Below are positions 16,776-26,192 of a stretch of DNA of 64,000 bases, in pieces. Positions within the stretch are counted from its first letter, which is position 1; each line of letters begins with the position of its first letter. Below the pieces are notes generated by a model, which did no database searches, was not told the origin of the DNA, and saw only the letters and a program-made list of their open reading frames with translations. The position numbers and the translations under genes are program-made. The DNA comes from Streptomyces megasporus. Lineage in GTDB: Bacteria; Actinomycetota; Actinomycetes; Streptomycetales; Streptomycetaceae. The stretch is from NCBI RefSeq assembly GCF_000718985.1, contig NZ_JODL01000005.1, forward strand, positions 295,873 to 359,872, in the 5' to 3' direction.

Positions 16776-17522
16776 TCACAACGGGGTGACGCTCAGGCCC
16801 GTACCGCCGCCCCTGCGCACGGCCGTCGAGCCGTAGGGGGTGCGCAGCCGCAGCCAGGAACCGGCGGCGAGCACCGTGACCCGGGGCCCTGTTTCGGCGC
16901 CGGCCGGGCCGCCCCGTCCGGGTCCGCCGATCGGTCCGTCGGGCCCGGCGGCGACGACGGGCCCGACCGGCCGCAGCATCCCCAGGGCCTGGGCCGCGTG
17001 CACGGCGCGCAGCGGCAGTCCGGCACCGCCGCCGCCCAACGGGCGGGACCAGATCTCCTCCGCCAGCGCGTCCAGCGCCTCGCGGGTGCGCTCGGCCGGC
17101 GGCAGCGTCTCGCTGCGCCGACGGAACTCGGCGACCACCGCGGCGGCGACCGACCGGACCGACTCGTACGGCAGTTCGCCGACCGGACGCCAGCCGCCGC
17201 GCGGCGGCAGCACCCCGGCCCACGGCGGACCGGTCACGGCGTCGGGGACGGTCACCGCCGCGGACGCCTCGTCGACGCCCTCCAGCAGTTCCCCGGCCGA
17301 GACCGTCGCGTCCAGCAGCACCGGCTCGGCCAGGCGGGCCGTCCGCACGGCCAGCACCTCGAACCGGGCCGGGCGGCCGAAGACGCCCAGGACCCCGTCG
17401 TCGGTGCCCCGCAGCCGCACCGCCGCGTTCTTCTCCCAGCGCAGCAACCGTCCCAGGAAGGCGGCGAGTTCCGCCGCCTCCCCGGGCTCGGCGAACACCG
17501 GACGCGCGGCCGTGGTGCTCAT
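16776..17522 (-). CDS. Conserved actinobacterial protein of unknown function
   Basis: I do not recognise a family in this 248-residue protein. It has no signal peptide, membrane helix or cysteine motif. The first half holds the motif LLRWEKNAAVRL and the second half is glycine/proline-rich near residues 190-215. Its ATG overlaps the stop of the thioesterase gene upstream (ATGA), so the two are co-translated and probably related in function. It is convergent with the globin gene. Confidence 0.75.
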   Translation of the reverse strand: MSTTAARPVFAEPGEAAELAAFLGRLLRWEKNAAVRLRGTDDGVLGVFGRPARFEVLAVRTARLAEPVLLDATVSAGELLEGVDEASAAVTVPDAVTGPPWAGVLPPRGGWRPVGELPYESVRSVAAAVVAEFRRRSETLPPAERTREALDALAEEIWSRPLGGGGAGLPLRAVHAAQALGMLRPVGPVVAAGPDGPIGGPGRGGPAGAETGPRVTVLAAGSWLRLRTPYGSTAVRRGGGTGLSVTPL

Positions 17523-17968
17523 GCGGCGCCGGTTCCCGTCGCGCTGTCGTCCAGGTACTCCTTGAGGAACGCCTTCTCCTCGTCGGTGAGTCGACGGGGA
17601 CGCTCCTTCTCCAGGTCGTAGGGGACCACGACCGTCGAGGCCCGCACATAGACGGTGGCCCGGTCCTCGGCGTCCTCGGCGCGGTCCTTGACCTCGTAGG
17701 CGACCGTCAGCGACGCCGCCCCGATCTTCGTCACCCACATCTCGACCACGACCGGTTCGGGCCGGTGCTTGAGCGGTCTCACATAGGCGATCTCGTGGCT
17801 CGCCACCACCGAGCCGCCGGTGAAGGCGCCGGAAGCCGCCTGCCGCGCCAGTCGGAACATGAAGTCGATCCGCGCCTCTTCCAGGTACCGCAGGAAGACG
17901 ACGTTGTTGACGTGCCCGAAGGCGTCCATGTCCGACCAGCGCAGCGGGCAGGGGAATACGTGTCGCAA
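17519..17968 (-). CDS. Acyl-CoA thioesterase (4-hydroxybenzoyl-CoA thioesterase fold)
   Basis: This is a hot-dog-fold thioesterase of 149 residues that would hydrolyse acyl-CoA esters in the cytoplasm. The catalytic signature RWSDMDAFGHVNNVVFLRYLEEAR is near residue 9 and contains the conserved Asp and the HVNN turn. The TTG at 17968 is chosen as start because it is preceded by a GAGGGA ribosome site and by the stop of ettA only nine bases away. A CTG slightly upstream is less likely. It overlaps the following gene by ATGA and probably forms an operon with ettA. Confidence 0.85.
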   Translation of the reverse strand: MRHVFPCPLRWSDMDAFGHVNNVVFLRYLEEARIDFMFRLARQAASGAFTGGSVVASHEIAYVRPLKHRPEPVVVEMWVTKIGAASLTVAYEVKDRAEDAEDRATVYVRASTVVVPYDLEKERPRRLTDEEKAFLKEYLDDSATGTGAA

Positions 17969-17976
17969 CGGTTCCC

Positions 17977-19641
17977 TCAGCCCCGAGTCAGCTTCTTGTA
18001 GGTGGCGCGGTGCGGACGCGCGGCGTCCGGGCCGAGCCGCTCGATCTTGTTCTTCTCGTACGACTCGAAGTTGCCCTCGAACCAGAACCACTTGGAGTCG
18101 CCCTCGTAGGCGAGGATGTGCGTGGCGATGCGGTCCAGGAACCAGCGGTCGTGGGAGACGACCACGGCGCAGCCGGGGAACTCCAGCAGCGCGTTCTCCA
18201 GCGAGGACAGCGTCTCGACGTCGAGGTCGTTGGTCGGCTCGTCCAGGAGCAGCAGGTTGCCGCCCTGCTTGAGGGTGAGCGCCAGGTTGAGGCGGTTGCG
18301 CTCGCCGCCGGAGAGGACGCCGGCGGGCTTCTGCTGGTCCGGGCCCTTGAAGCCGAACGCGGAGACGTAGGCGCGCGAGGGCATCTCGACCTGGCCGACG
18401 TTGATGTAGTCCAGGCCGTCGGAGACGACCTCCCACAGCGTCTTCTTCGGGTCGATGTTGGCGCGGGCCTGGTCGACGTAGGAGATCTTGACCGTGTCGC
18501 CGACCTTGATGGCCCCGGAGTCCGGCTGCTCCAGCCCCTGGATCATCTTGAACAGCGTGGTCTTGCCCGCGCCGTTGGGGCCGATGACGCCCACGATGCC
18601 GTTGCGCGGCAGGGTGAAGGAGAGGTCGTCGATGAGGACCTTCTCGCCGAACGCCTTGGAGAGGTTCTCCACCTCCACCACGACGTTGCCCAGGCGCGGC
18701 CCCGGCGGAATCTGGATCTCCTCGAAGTCCAGCTTCCGCATCTTGTCGGCCTCGGCGGCCATCTCCTCGTAGCGCTGCAGTCGCGCCTTGGACTTGGCCT
18801 GCCGCCCCTTGGCGTTGGAGCGGACCCACTCCAACTCCTCCTTGAGGCGCTTCTGACGCTTGGCGTCCTTCTGCCCCTCGACCTTCAGACGGGACGCCTT
18901 CTTCTCCAGGTAGGTGGAGTAGTTGCCCTCGTAGGGGTGGGCACGACCGCGGTCGAGCTCCAGGATCCACTCGGCGACGTTGTCCAGGAAGTACCGGTCG
19001 TGGGTGATGGCCACGACGGTGCCTGCGTACTTGGCCAGGTGCTGCTCCAGCCACTGCACGGACTCGGCGTCCAGGTGGTTGGTGGGCTCGTCCAGCAGCA
19101 GCAGGTCGGGCGCCTCCAGCAGGAGCTTGCAGAGGGCGACGCGGCGCTTCTCGCCACCGGAGAGGTTGGTGACGGGCCAGTCGCCGGGCGGGCAGCCCAG
19201 GGCGTCCATGGCCTGCTCCAGTTGGGCGTCCAGGTCCCAGGCGTTCGCGTGGTCCAGCTCCTCCTGGAGCTTGCCCATCTCCTCCAGCAGCGCGTCGGAG
19301 TAGTCGGTCGCCATCTGCTCGGCGATCTCGTTGAACCGGTCGAGCTTGCCCTTGATCTCCGCGACGCCGTCCTGGACGTTCTCCAGCACGGTCTTCGACT
19401 CGTCCAGCGGGGGCTCCTGGAGGAGGATGCCGACGCTGTAGCCGGGGGCGAGGAAGGCGTCGCCGTTGGACGGCTGCTCCAGCCCGGCCATGATCTTCAG
19501 CACCGTGGACTTGCCCGCGCCGTTGGGGCCCACGACACCGATCTTCGCGCCCGGCAGGAAGCTCAGCGTGACGTCGTCGAGAATCACCTTGTCGCCGTGC
19601 GCCTTACGCGCCTTGCGCATGGTGTAGATGTACTCAGCCAA
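17977..19641 (-). CDS. ettA: ABC-F translation factor, energy-dependent translational throttle protein
   Basis: This is a soluble ABC-F ATPase with tandem nucleotide-binding domains, 554 residues, almost exactly the length of E. coli EttA. Walker A motifs GPNGAGKST and GPNGAGKTT are seen in the two domains, with signatures LSGGEKRRVAL and LSGGERNRLNL. Between them lies the charged interdomain linker (KRQKRLKEELEWVRS). EttA binds the ribosomal E site and gates the first peptide bond according to energy charge. The TTG start is chosen because the product then opens MAEYIYTMRKARK, as EttA does. The longer frame to 19881 is not supported. Confidence 0.93.
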   Translation of the reverse strand: MAEYIYTMRKARKAHGDKVILDDVTLSFLPGAKIGVVGPNGAGKSTVLKIMAGLEQPSNGDAFLAPGYSVGILLQEPPLDESKTVLENVQDGVAEIKGKLDRFNEIAEQMATDYSDALLEEMGKLQEELDHANAWDLDAQLEQAMDALGCPPGDWPVTNLSGGEKRRVALCKLLLEAPDLLLLDEPTNHLDAESVQWLEQHLAKYAGTVVAITHDRYFLDNVAEWILELDRGRAHPYEGNYSTYLEKKASRLKVEGQKDAKRQKRLKEELEWVRSNAKGRQAKSKARLQRYEEMAAEADKMRKLDFEEIQIPPGPRLGNVVVEVENLSKAFGEKVLIDDLSFTLPRNGIVGVIGPNGAGKTTLFKMIQGLEQPDSGAIKVGDTVKISYVDQARANIDPKKTLWEVVSDGLDYINVGQVEMPSRAYVSAFGFKGPDQQKPAGVLSGGERNRLNLALTLKQGGNLLLLDEPTNDLDVETLSSLENALLEFPGCAVVVSHDRWFLDRIATHILAYEGDSKWFWFEGNFESYEKNKIERLGPDAARPHRATYKKLTRG

Positions 19642-19850
19642 GAGAAACCGTCCGGCAATCAGGGAGTGGGCAGATACACCCCATCTTGCCGCACCCGGTG
19701 CCGGGGACGAAAACGGCTTGGTCGGCGACCTGTACCACGCCCCTGACCTGCGGCTGTGCCGGGGTGCCGGCGCGGGTGCCGCAGAGCCGGCGGCGTGGGG
19801 CGCCGTGCCGTGTGGCCGTGCGGCTCCCACCGGGAACCGGAAACGAAAGA

Positions 19851-19887
19851 GGCCACGTGCCGCCGCGCGGGGCGGCGGCACGTGGCC
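19851..19887 (-). terminator. Rho-independent-type terminator after the thioester surface protein gene
   Basis: A perfect 16-base-pair stem (19851-19866 with 19872-19887) with a 5-base loop lies 43 bases beyond the stop at 19931. On the minus strand it is followed by a T-rich stretch (CTCTTTCGTTT). Confidence 0.8.
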
Positions 19888-19930
19888 GGGGTGGGACGGG
19901 CATCAGGGGATCATGCCCGGAACCCGTGGA

Positions 19931-21367
19931 TCAGTTGTCGGCACCGTTGGCGGTGGGCTTCTTCTTCCGCAGGAAGAAGACCGCCCCGCCACCGAGGAGC
20001 ACCAGCGCGATGGCGACACCCGCGATGATCGGGGTGCTGCTGTCGGAGCCGGTCTCGGCGAGGTTGCCGTCGGTGTCGCCGGTCTCACCGGTGTCGCCGG
20101 TGTCGCCGCCGACGGTGGCCGGGCTGGGCTCGGAGGAGGGCTCCTCCGTGCCCGGGCCGCCGGTCTGGGAGCTGTCGGTCTCGCAGTCCAGGATGCCGGT
20201 GAACGTCTCCTTGAAGCCGTTCGGGCCGGTGACCGTGATCTCGTACGGCTGGTCCTCCTTGACCGGGACGGTCACCGTCTCGGTCCCGCCGGCCGGGATC
20301 TCGTACTCCTTGCCCGCCAGGGTGAAGGTGAACGGCTCGTCGCCCTCGTTGCTCGCGGTGACGTCCACGCCGCCCTTGACGCAGTTCTTCTCGGCGGTCA
20401 CGGCCGGGATCGGGCCCTTGGTGGCCCAGTTCGCGGTCGCGGTCGCGGTGACGGTGGACTCGCTGGAGCCCGCCAGGATCTGCGTCTGGCTCTCGGCGTG
20501 CTTGCCGACGCCGGTGAAGACGCGGCCGACCGGCACCTTGGTGGCGGCCTGGACGGACAGCGACGCGGTGCCGTCCTCGGCGCCCTGCGGGACGTCGAAG
20601 AAGACCTCGTCGCCGTTCTTGACCGAGGTCACCTCCTGGCCGTCCTTGCCGACGACCTTCACGCCGGCGCTCGCGGCCTCCGAGCCGGGCGTGACGGTCG
20701 CGCTCTCCGCGTTGGTGCGCACGGTGATCGGACCGAGCTTCTCGCCCGACTTGCCGGAGACGGCGGGCGGGTCGAGCACCAGCGAGGACTGGGGCTCGGC
20801 CAGGTTCTGGGCGTTCTCCTCCAGGTAGTCGGCGAGCTTCTCGGCGTTCGCGTCGACCGCCTCGACGTCCACCTTGTCGGAGAAGCGCCAGATCGCGACC
20901 TGGGTGCCCGCGGCGGCGGTCTTCGCGGTGAGCGTGTCCGCACCGGCCTTGCTCGCCAGCGCGGCGAGGTCGTTCACCTGCGGGTAGGAGTTCTGCAGGA
21001 TCCAGTGGATCTTGCCCGCGTCGGCGTTGCCCTGGAGCAGCGAGGACTTCCAGGGCACCTCCTCGTACAGTGCCTTGCTCTGCGTCGGCCGGTAGATGTC
21101 GATGCAGTAGGTCTTCAAAGTGCCGCCGCCGTCGACGGTCATCTCGAAGAGGCCGGCACTGACCGACTGCTTCTTGCCGTTGCTCTTGATGACGGCCTTG
21201 TCGGCTTCCTTCAGGCCGTTCAGGGTGGCCCTCGCGCCACCCGACTGGTGGTCACCCTCGTCCGCGACCGCGGTCCCCGCGCCGGCGAGAGCTCCGGCCG
21301 CCATCAGGCCTGTGGCCACTGCGGCGGCGGCGAAACGGGCAGCAACCCGTCCGCGTATAGAAATCAT
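19931..21367 (-). CDS. Sortase-anchored surface protein with thioester (TQXA) domain
   Basis: This is a secreted, wall-anchored protein of 478 residues. A signal peptide spans about 1-35, with cleavage near AVA/DE. The thioester domain at about 48-175 has the two residues expected to form the internal thioester: Cys88 in TYCIDIYRP and Gln156 in GTQVAIW. Such domains can form covalent links with target amines. Beta-sandwich-like repeats fill about 180-400. The C-terminus has a Gly/Asp/Thr-rich wall-spanning stretch, the sorting motif LAETG at 436-440, a hydrophobic helix and an RKKK tail. LAxTG is the recognition pattern of actinobacterial class E sortases. No sortase gene lies in the window. 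Confidence 0.92.
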   Translation of the reverse strand: MISIRGRVAARFAAAAVATGLMAAGALAGAGTAVADEGDHQSGGARATLNGLKEADKAVIKSNGKKQSVSAGLFEMTVDGGGTLKTYCIDIYRPTQSKALYEEVPWKSSLLQGNADAGKIHWILQNSYPQVNDLAALASKAGADTLTAKTAAAGTQVAIWRFSDKVDVEAVDANAEKLADYLEENAQNLAEPQSSLVLDPPAVSGKSGEKLGPITVRTNAESATVTPGSEAASAGVKVVGKDGQEVTSVKNGDEVFFDVPQGAEDGTASLSVQAATKVPVGRVFTGVGKHAESQTQILAGSSESTVTATATANWATKGPIPAVTAEKNCVKGGVDVTASNEGDEPFTFTLAGKEYEIPAGGTETVTVPVKEDQPYEITVTGPNGFKETFTGILDCETDSSQTGGPGTEEPSSEPSPATVGGDTGDTGETGDTDGNLAETGSDSSTPIIAGVAIALVLLGGGAVFFLRKKKPTANGADN

Positions 21368-21550
21368 GGTGTGGTCGTCCCCTCATCAACCCCCGTGTTC
21401 TCAGGGGAGGATCGTAGGGAGCAATCGGAACCCGGTCCCCGCCAATACCAGTCGTTACACATTCCGAGTCTGAATCGTTATCAGGGAATGCTCAGGATTC
21501 GGAACTTCTCCGGCATGGGTGTTGTTACCGATCGGTCATGAGTGCACCGG

Positions 21551-21946
21551 TCAAGGGCTCACCGCCTCCTCCTGGCCCGGGAGAGGGCGGGTGACGCGGA
21601 CGAACGCCGAGGTGCCGCGCGCCAGATCGTGGCCGATCGCCGTCGCCTCGATGTCCGCCGACGTCCAGCGCTGCCCGTCCCGTTCGCCCTGCCGCACCCG
21701 CAACCGCCCCTGGACGACGAGCGGTTCGCCGATGGTGACGGACGCCACCAGGTTCTCCGCGAGCGCCCGGAACGCCCACACCGTGTAGAAGCTGGTGTGC
21801 GCGTCCGTCCAGCCGCCCTGCCGTTCGTCGTAGCGCCGCACCGTCGTGGCCAGCCTCAGCCTGGCCGCCGGATGACCCGCCGCCGTCGTCTTCGCCTCCA
21901 CCGCCGACGCGGCGTTGCCCACCACCGTCACCACGGTCTCGTTCAC
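21551..21946 (-). CDS. ssbB: Single-stranded DNA-binding protein (SsbB-like)
   Basis: This is a 131-residue OB-fold SSB. The start NETVVTVVGNAA and the motif FYTVWAFRALAENL with LVVQGRLRV are typical. It lacks the acidic C-terminal tail ending DDDIPF that binds replication partners in the main SSB, and ends GQEEAVSP. In S. coelicolor the tail-less paralogue SsbB (SCO2683, from memory) acts in chromosome segregation during sporulation, and I take this as its equivalent. It lies 163 bases downstream of two dynamin-like GTPase genes on the same strand, which are also sporulation-related in Streptomyces. Confidence 0.85.
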   Translation of the reverse strand: MNETVVTVVGNAASAVEAKTTAAGHPAARLRLATTVRRYDERQGGWTDAHTSFYTVWAFRALAENLVASVTIGEPLVVQGRLRVRQGERDGQRWTSADIEATAIGHDLARGTSAFVRVTRPLPGQEEAVSP

Positions 21947-22109
21947 GTCGCTCCCCCGTTCCCGGCCATTTCCGTTCGCCGCTCGTCCGTCGCCTGCCCG
22001 TCGCCCTCATGCTGCCCGCGCCCGCGGACCGCCGCCGCGCCCTGTGGAGTACCGACGGGTTGTGGACAACTCGGCCGCCCGTGTGGGTGATCCGGGCCCT
22101 TCGGGCTGT

Positions 22110-23996
22110 TCAGGCGCGGTCGGTGCCGCCCGCCGCGATGACGTACTGCTCCCGCACCTCGCGGTACCGCAGCAGTTCGGCCGCCACCGGTTCCAGCACC
22201 CACGCCTGGCCCCAGCCCGTGGCCAGGCGTCGCAGCCTGTGCTCCTTCGCCATCCCGTACGCCCGCGCCGGCCCCCGTGCCGCGAGCCGGCAGCACCAGG
22301 CGAGCAGCGGACCGGCCGTCGCGCCGCCCGCCAGCAGCCCCACCGGCAGCCAGACGCCGCCCCTGCCCGGTCCGCCGGCGAACAGGTCCACCAGCAGGTA
22401 CAGGCCCAGCAGTTGGACGGCCAGCATCAGCCACTGCGCGCACGCCGCCGCCGTCCACCAGCGCGGACGCGGCAGCCGGGGCTCCCGTCCCGCGTCCCGC
22501 GCGCCGTCCCCGCCCGTCCCCTCCCACGTCTCGTCCCCGAGTCCGGCGATCGCCTCCTCCAGTGCCTCCGGCAGCCCCTCCGCGCCGCGCCAGGCCGCGT
22601 CCCGCACCGACTTCGCCCAGGGCCGCGGCAGCCCGACCGACGCCTCGTCGGCGAGCGTCCGCACCGCCTGGGCCAGGACGGGCCGGGCCACCGCGGGCGC
22701 GTCCCCGCACTCCTCGCCCGCCTTCTCGCCCGCCTTCGCCGGGGCCGTGGCCCTCTCCCCGCATCCGCGTCGGGTCTCGTACCAGCGCAGCAGTCGGGCC
22801 CAGGGGGTGCCGCACGCCTGCTCGGCGTGCCGCAGCCAGAGGCGTTCGGCGGTCTGTCCGGCCGCCGAGGCGCCCACCGCCGCCGCCAGTCGGTCCTCGA
22901 AGTCCTCGCGCGCCCGTTCCGTCAATCCGGCCGGGCCCTGCGGGGTGTCGACCATGTAGACCGGGCGGAGTCGGCCGACCGCGCCGTCCACGTCGGCGGA
23001 CATCCGCAGCTCCGCGGCCCGTCGCCGCGAGGCGAGCGCGCCCAGGGAGCGCCTGAGTTCGTCGACGCCCTCGCCGGTGAGGGCGGACAGCGCCAGGACG
23101 GTCGCGCCGGGCTCGCCGTGCTCGCCGAGCGCCATGCCGTCCTCGTCCAGCCGTCGCCGCAGGTCGTCCATGACCACCTCGACGGCGTCGGCCGGCAGCC
23201 GGTCGACCTGGTTGAGCACCACGAACGTCACCTCGGCGTGCCCGGCCAGCGGGCGCAGGTAGCGCTCGTGCAGCACGGCGTCGGCGTACTTCTCCGGGTC
23301 GGTGACCCAGATCACCGCGTCCACCAGCTTCAGCAGCCGGTCGACCTGCTCGCGGTGGCCCGGCGCGGCGGAGTCGTGGTCGGGCAGGTCGACGAGGACC
23401 AGCCCCTTCAGGGACGGGTCCCGAGGCTGCACCCGGCGGCGCGCCCGGGGCGGCACGCCCAGCCGTTCCAGCAGGCCGTCGGCGCCGGCGTCCCACTCGG
23501 CCTCCCACACGCACCCGACGGGCACCGAGGTGGTGGGGCGGCGCACCCCGGTCTCGGAGAGCTGGAAGCCGGCGAGGGTGTTGAACAGCGTCGACTTCCC
23601 GCTTCCGGTGGACCCGGCGACGGCCACCGCGGTGTACGTCCGCGACAGCCTGCCGCGGGCGGCGGCCTCCTCCAGGACCCGGCCCGCCTCGGCCAGCACC
23701 TCGCCGTCCAGTCTGGTCCGGGAGAGCCCGACCAGCTCCCGCAGCGCGCGCAGTCTCTCCCGCAGCGGGTCGTCTCCGTCGGCGCGGGGGCGTGTGGCGC
23801 CCTCGGCCCAGTCCTCCCAGCCGCCCTCCCACCGGCCGTCGAAGGTCCGTGCGCGGAGCCGCGCGTGGTCCGCGTCCTCCCAGGGGCTCGTCACCGCGGG
23901 GGCCGACGAGCCGCCGTCCGGGCGGGCCCGGCGGGCGATCAGCCCGTCGTCCCAGGTCCGGTCATCCGCATGGACATCCGCGGCCACCGCGGTCAC
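22110..23996 (-). CDS. dynB: Dynamin-like GTPase with two C-terminal membrane helices
   Basis: This is a large GTPase of the bacterial dynamin/YfjP type, 628 residues. The P-loop is [11 protein letters not shown] near residue 124, followed by switch motif RPTTSVPV, G3 LVDLPDHDS and G4 NQVDRLP. The C-terminal third contains two predicted membrane helices at about 514-537 and 548-573. The GTG start overlaps the stop of the preceding GTPase gene (GTGA), so they form a translationally coupled pair. In Streptomyces the dynamin pair DynA/DynB stabilises FtsZ rings at sporulation septa. The A/B label here follows gene order only and may be reversed. Confidence 0.82.
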   Translation of the reverse strand: MTAVAADVHADDRTWDDGLIARRARPDGGSSAPAVTSPWEDADHARLRARTFDGRWEGGWEDWAEGATRPRADGDDPLRERLRALRELVGLSRTRLDGEVLAEAGRVLEEAAARGRLSRTYTAVAVAGSTGSGKSTLFNTLAGFQLSETGVRRPTTSVPVGCVWEAEWDAGADGLLERLGVPPRARRRVQPRDPSLKGLVLVDLPDHDSAAPGHREQVDRLLKLVDAVIWVTDPEKYADAVLHERYLRPLAGHAEVTFVVLNQVDRLPADAVEVVMDDLRRRLDEDGMALGEHGEPGATVLALSALTGEGVDELRRSLGALASRRRAAELRMSADVDGAVGRLRPVYMVDTPQGPAGLTERAREDFEDRLAAAVGASAAGQTAERLWLRHAEQACGTPWARLLRWYETRRGCGERATAPAKAGEKAGEECGDAPAVARPVLAQAVRTLADEASVGLPRPWAKSVRDAAWRGAEGLPEALEEAIAGLGDETWEGTGGDGARDAGREPRLPRPRWWTAAACAQWLMLAVQLLGLYLLVDLFAGGPGRGGVWLPVGLLAGGATAGPLLAWCCRLAARGPARAYGMAKEHRLRRLATGWGQAWVLEPVAAELLRYREVREQYVIAAGGTDRA

Positions 23997-25621
23997 CTCT
24001 CCCTCTGCAGTACGGACAGTGCGGCGATCAGGGACACCTGCTGGGCGGGGGTGGCGTCGAGGTCCTCCAGGGGAGCCAGGCGGTAGTCGCGCTCGCCGCG
24101 CAGCGCCCCCTCCAGGCAGGTCTCCAGCAGTTCCTCGCCCCGCTCGCGCAGCCGGACGGCGACGGCGCCGCCCAGGGACTCGGCCAGGGCCTCGCCCGCG
24201 CCCCGGGCGCGGCGCCCGCCCAGCAGGACGGCGGCGAGCAGGGCCGCGGTCTGTTCGGCGGGCAGCGGGCAGTTGCCGTCCGCCGCGCGCGACTCCACCT
24301 CGGCGAGTTCCTCCACGCCGCGCCGCCAGCGCTCCACCAGGTTCTCGATCCGTTCGGCCACCAGTTCGTCGGCGCGACCGCACTCGGGGGCGCCGGGCTC
24401 CCGGCGCCAGGCCTCGGCCGTCTGCTCGTCGGCGTCGCCGACGGCTCCGCGCAGCAGGGCGGACAGACCGTCGGCGAAGGCGTCGAGCAGCTCCTCGCCG
24501 CCGCTGTCCCGGGGGAAGCCGCGCCAGCGGGCGAGTGCCTCGCCGGCCAGCAGCTCGCCGTCGGCGAGTCGGCGGCGCACCCGGGTGGTCGCCGCGTCGT
24601 AGGCGGCGTCGATGTACCGCATCAGCCGCAGCGCGGTGGCGTGTTGGGCGGCGGCGGCGCCGGCGAGGGCGGGGACGCGGGAGCGCAGCGAGTCGACGGC
24701 GCCGGCCAGCGTCCGGCCGGCGGCGACCGCGCGGGCGGCAGGGTCCTGGGCGTGGTGGAGCAGCCACTGACGGAGCTCGGCGACGGCGGTGGCGGGCAGC
24801 AGCCCGGAACCGCCGCGGGCGGACTCGGGCAGCTCGGGGATGGTGAAGTAGGGCACGTCGCCGAGCCCGGCGCGTTCCAGGAGGGCGGCGTACTGGCGGG
24901 AGACCTCGGCGGCGATCTGGTGCGGCACCCGGTCCAGCACGGTGGCCAGCGTGACGTCGTACTCCCGTGCGGTGCGCAGCAGGTGCCAGGGGACGGCGTC
25001 GGCGTAGCGGGAGGCGGTGGTCACCAGCACCCAGACGTCGGCGGCGCAGATCAGCTCGGCGGCCAGTTCGCGGTTGGAGACCACGAGGGAGTCGATGTCG
25101 GGCGAGTCCAGGAGGGCGAGCCCGGCGGGCACCGTCTCGGCGGTCTCCACGGCGAGCGAGGGCGGGACGTCCTCGCCGTCCGCGCCGTGGTCGTCGTCGT
25201 GCCCGCCGGCCGGTTCGTCGTCGCTGTGGGGGGCGTCCCGGCGCGGGGTCCACACCCGCCTCAGTCGGGGCAGGACGCGCGGCCCGGCGAACCAGTGCCG
25301 GTCGGAGGGGTGGCAGACCAGCACGGGCGTGCGCGTCGTGGGCCGCAGCACCCCGGCGTCGCTGACGCGGCGGCCGACGAGCGAGTTGACCAGGGTGGAC
25401 TTCCCAGCGCCGGTGGACCCCCCGACGACGACGAGCAGCGGCGCCTCGGGCGAGCGCAGTCTCGGCACCAGGTAGTCGTCGAGTTGGGCGAGCAACTCGG
25501 CCCGGGAGCGGCGGGCGTGCTCGGCCCCGGGCAGCGGCAGCGGAAAGCGGGCCGCGGCGACGCGGTCACGGAGCGTGATGAGCGCGTCGAGCAGTTGGGT
25601 CCTAGCCTCCAAGATCGCCAC
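23993..25621 (-). CDS. dynA: Dynamin-like GTPase, first gene of the pair
   Basis: This GTPase has 542 residues. The P-loop [10 protein letters not shown] is at residues 67-76, with switch RPTTRTPV near 93 and G3 LLDSPDID. The G4 motif is degenerate (LDRVP in place of NKxD). An acidic/His-rich insertion ([18 protein letters not shown]) interrupts the GTPase domain near residues 134-151. No clear membrane helix is seen, so membrane attachment would depend on the partner. It is translationally coupled to the next GTPase gene by GTGA. Function in septum stabilisation is inferred from Streptomyces DynA/DynB. The symbol is assigned by operon order. Confidence 0.82.
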   Translation of the reverse strand: MAILEARTQLLDALITLRDRVAAARFPLPLPGAEHARRSRAELLAQLDDYLVPRLRSPEAPLLVVVGGSTGAGKSTLVNSLVGRRVSDAGVLRPTTRTPVLVCHPSDRHWFAGPRVLPRLRRVWTPRRDAPHSDDEPAGGHDDDHGADGEDVPPSLAVETAETVPAGLALLDSPDIDSLVVSNRELAAELICAADVWVLVTTASRYADAVPWHLLRTAREYDVTLATVLDRVPHQIAAEVSRQYAALLERAGLGDVPYFTIPELPESARGGSGLLPATAVAELRQWLLHHAQDPAARAVAAGRTLAGAVDSLRSRVPALAGAAAAQHATALRLMRYIDAAYDAATTRVRRRLADGELLAGEALARWRGFPRDSGGEELLDAFADGLSALLRGAVGDADEQTAEAWRREPGAPECGRADELVAERIENLVERWRRGVEELAEVESRAADGNCPLPAEQTAALLAAVLLGGRRARGAGEALAESLGGAVAVRLRERGEELLETCLEGALRGERDYRLAPLEDLDATPAQQVSLIAALSVLQRER

Positions 25622-25923
25622 ATGCGCAGAATGCCCAATTTCGAGCGGTTTTTGAAGTGCCTTCGGGCTAGAACAGGGTGTTTTGACCCCTGTGGCCCGC
25701 GAGGCGGCGGATCAGGACGGCATAACGAGTGCACAACACCCGTGACTCAGATCGTCCGAAGCGGTGCATGATTCGTACTCGCCTGCGATTATCGGGACCG
25801 CTTCACTGAACCTCCACAGGGTGTCGTGGACGTGAAGCAACCGGGAGGGAGCATCGGGGCAACTATCCTTGCCGTGGCAAGGTCACCCCGGGGGCGCCCG
25901 ACCGTCCGTCCGCGACCGCATCG
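25622..25923. other. Divergent upstream region of the dynamin operon and tRNA-Arg
   Basis: This 302-base stretch has no gene I can support. It is less GC-rich near the dynamin start. It holds a perfect palindrome CCTTGCC-GT-GGCAAGG at 25867-25882, about 40 bases before the tRNA, and an ACAGGG/CCCTGT inverted repeat near 25675. These are candidate regulatory sites. Confidence 0.45.
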
Positions 25924-25999
25924 GCCCCCGTAGCTCAGTGGATAGAGCAGGCGCCTTCTAAGCGCTTGGCCGCAGGTTCGAGTCCTGCCGGGGGCGCCA
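25924..25999 (+). tRNA. tRNA-Arg (anticodon UCU)
   Basis: A complete cloverleaf is seen. The acceptor stem is GCCCCCG/CGGGGGC, the D-arm GCTC/GAGC, the anticodon stem GGCGC/GCGCT with loop CTTCTAA (anticodon TCT, reading AGA), the variable loop five bases, the T-arm GCAGG-TTCGAGT-CCTGC, then discriminator G and an encoded CCA. tRNA genes are common attachment sites for integrating elements, and the region downstream is full of truncated genes. I did not find a second copy of the 3' end by eye. Confidence 0.97.
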
Positions 26000-26192
26000 C
26001 ACCCTTCCGTCGGCGACGGCACCGTCCGGACCGGTCCCGCCGGAGCGGCGCGCACACGCCGTCACGGAGCGGGACCTCGAACCTCCGGGACCTCGAACCC
26101 CGGGACGCCGGAACTCGCCCGCCGGGGCAACCGGGGCCCACTGGACCGTCGCCGCCTCCTGGGCCCAGCGGACGGCCTGCGAGATCGACGCC

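Noticed and set aside
19628..21541. Plus-strand open frame of 637 codons across the thioester protein gene
   Set aside because: It is antisense to a gene with signal peptide, thioester residues and sorting motif, and has no recognisable domain.
22110..25253. A single 1047-codon frame including the second dynamin gene
   Set aside because: The N-terminal 419 codons overlap the first GTPase gene in another frame; the GTG at 23996 with GTGA coupling is the natural start.
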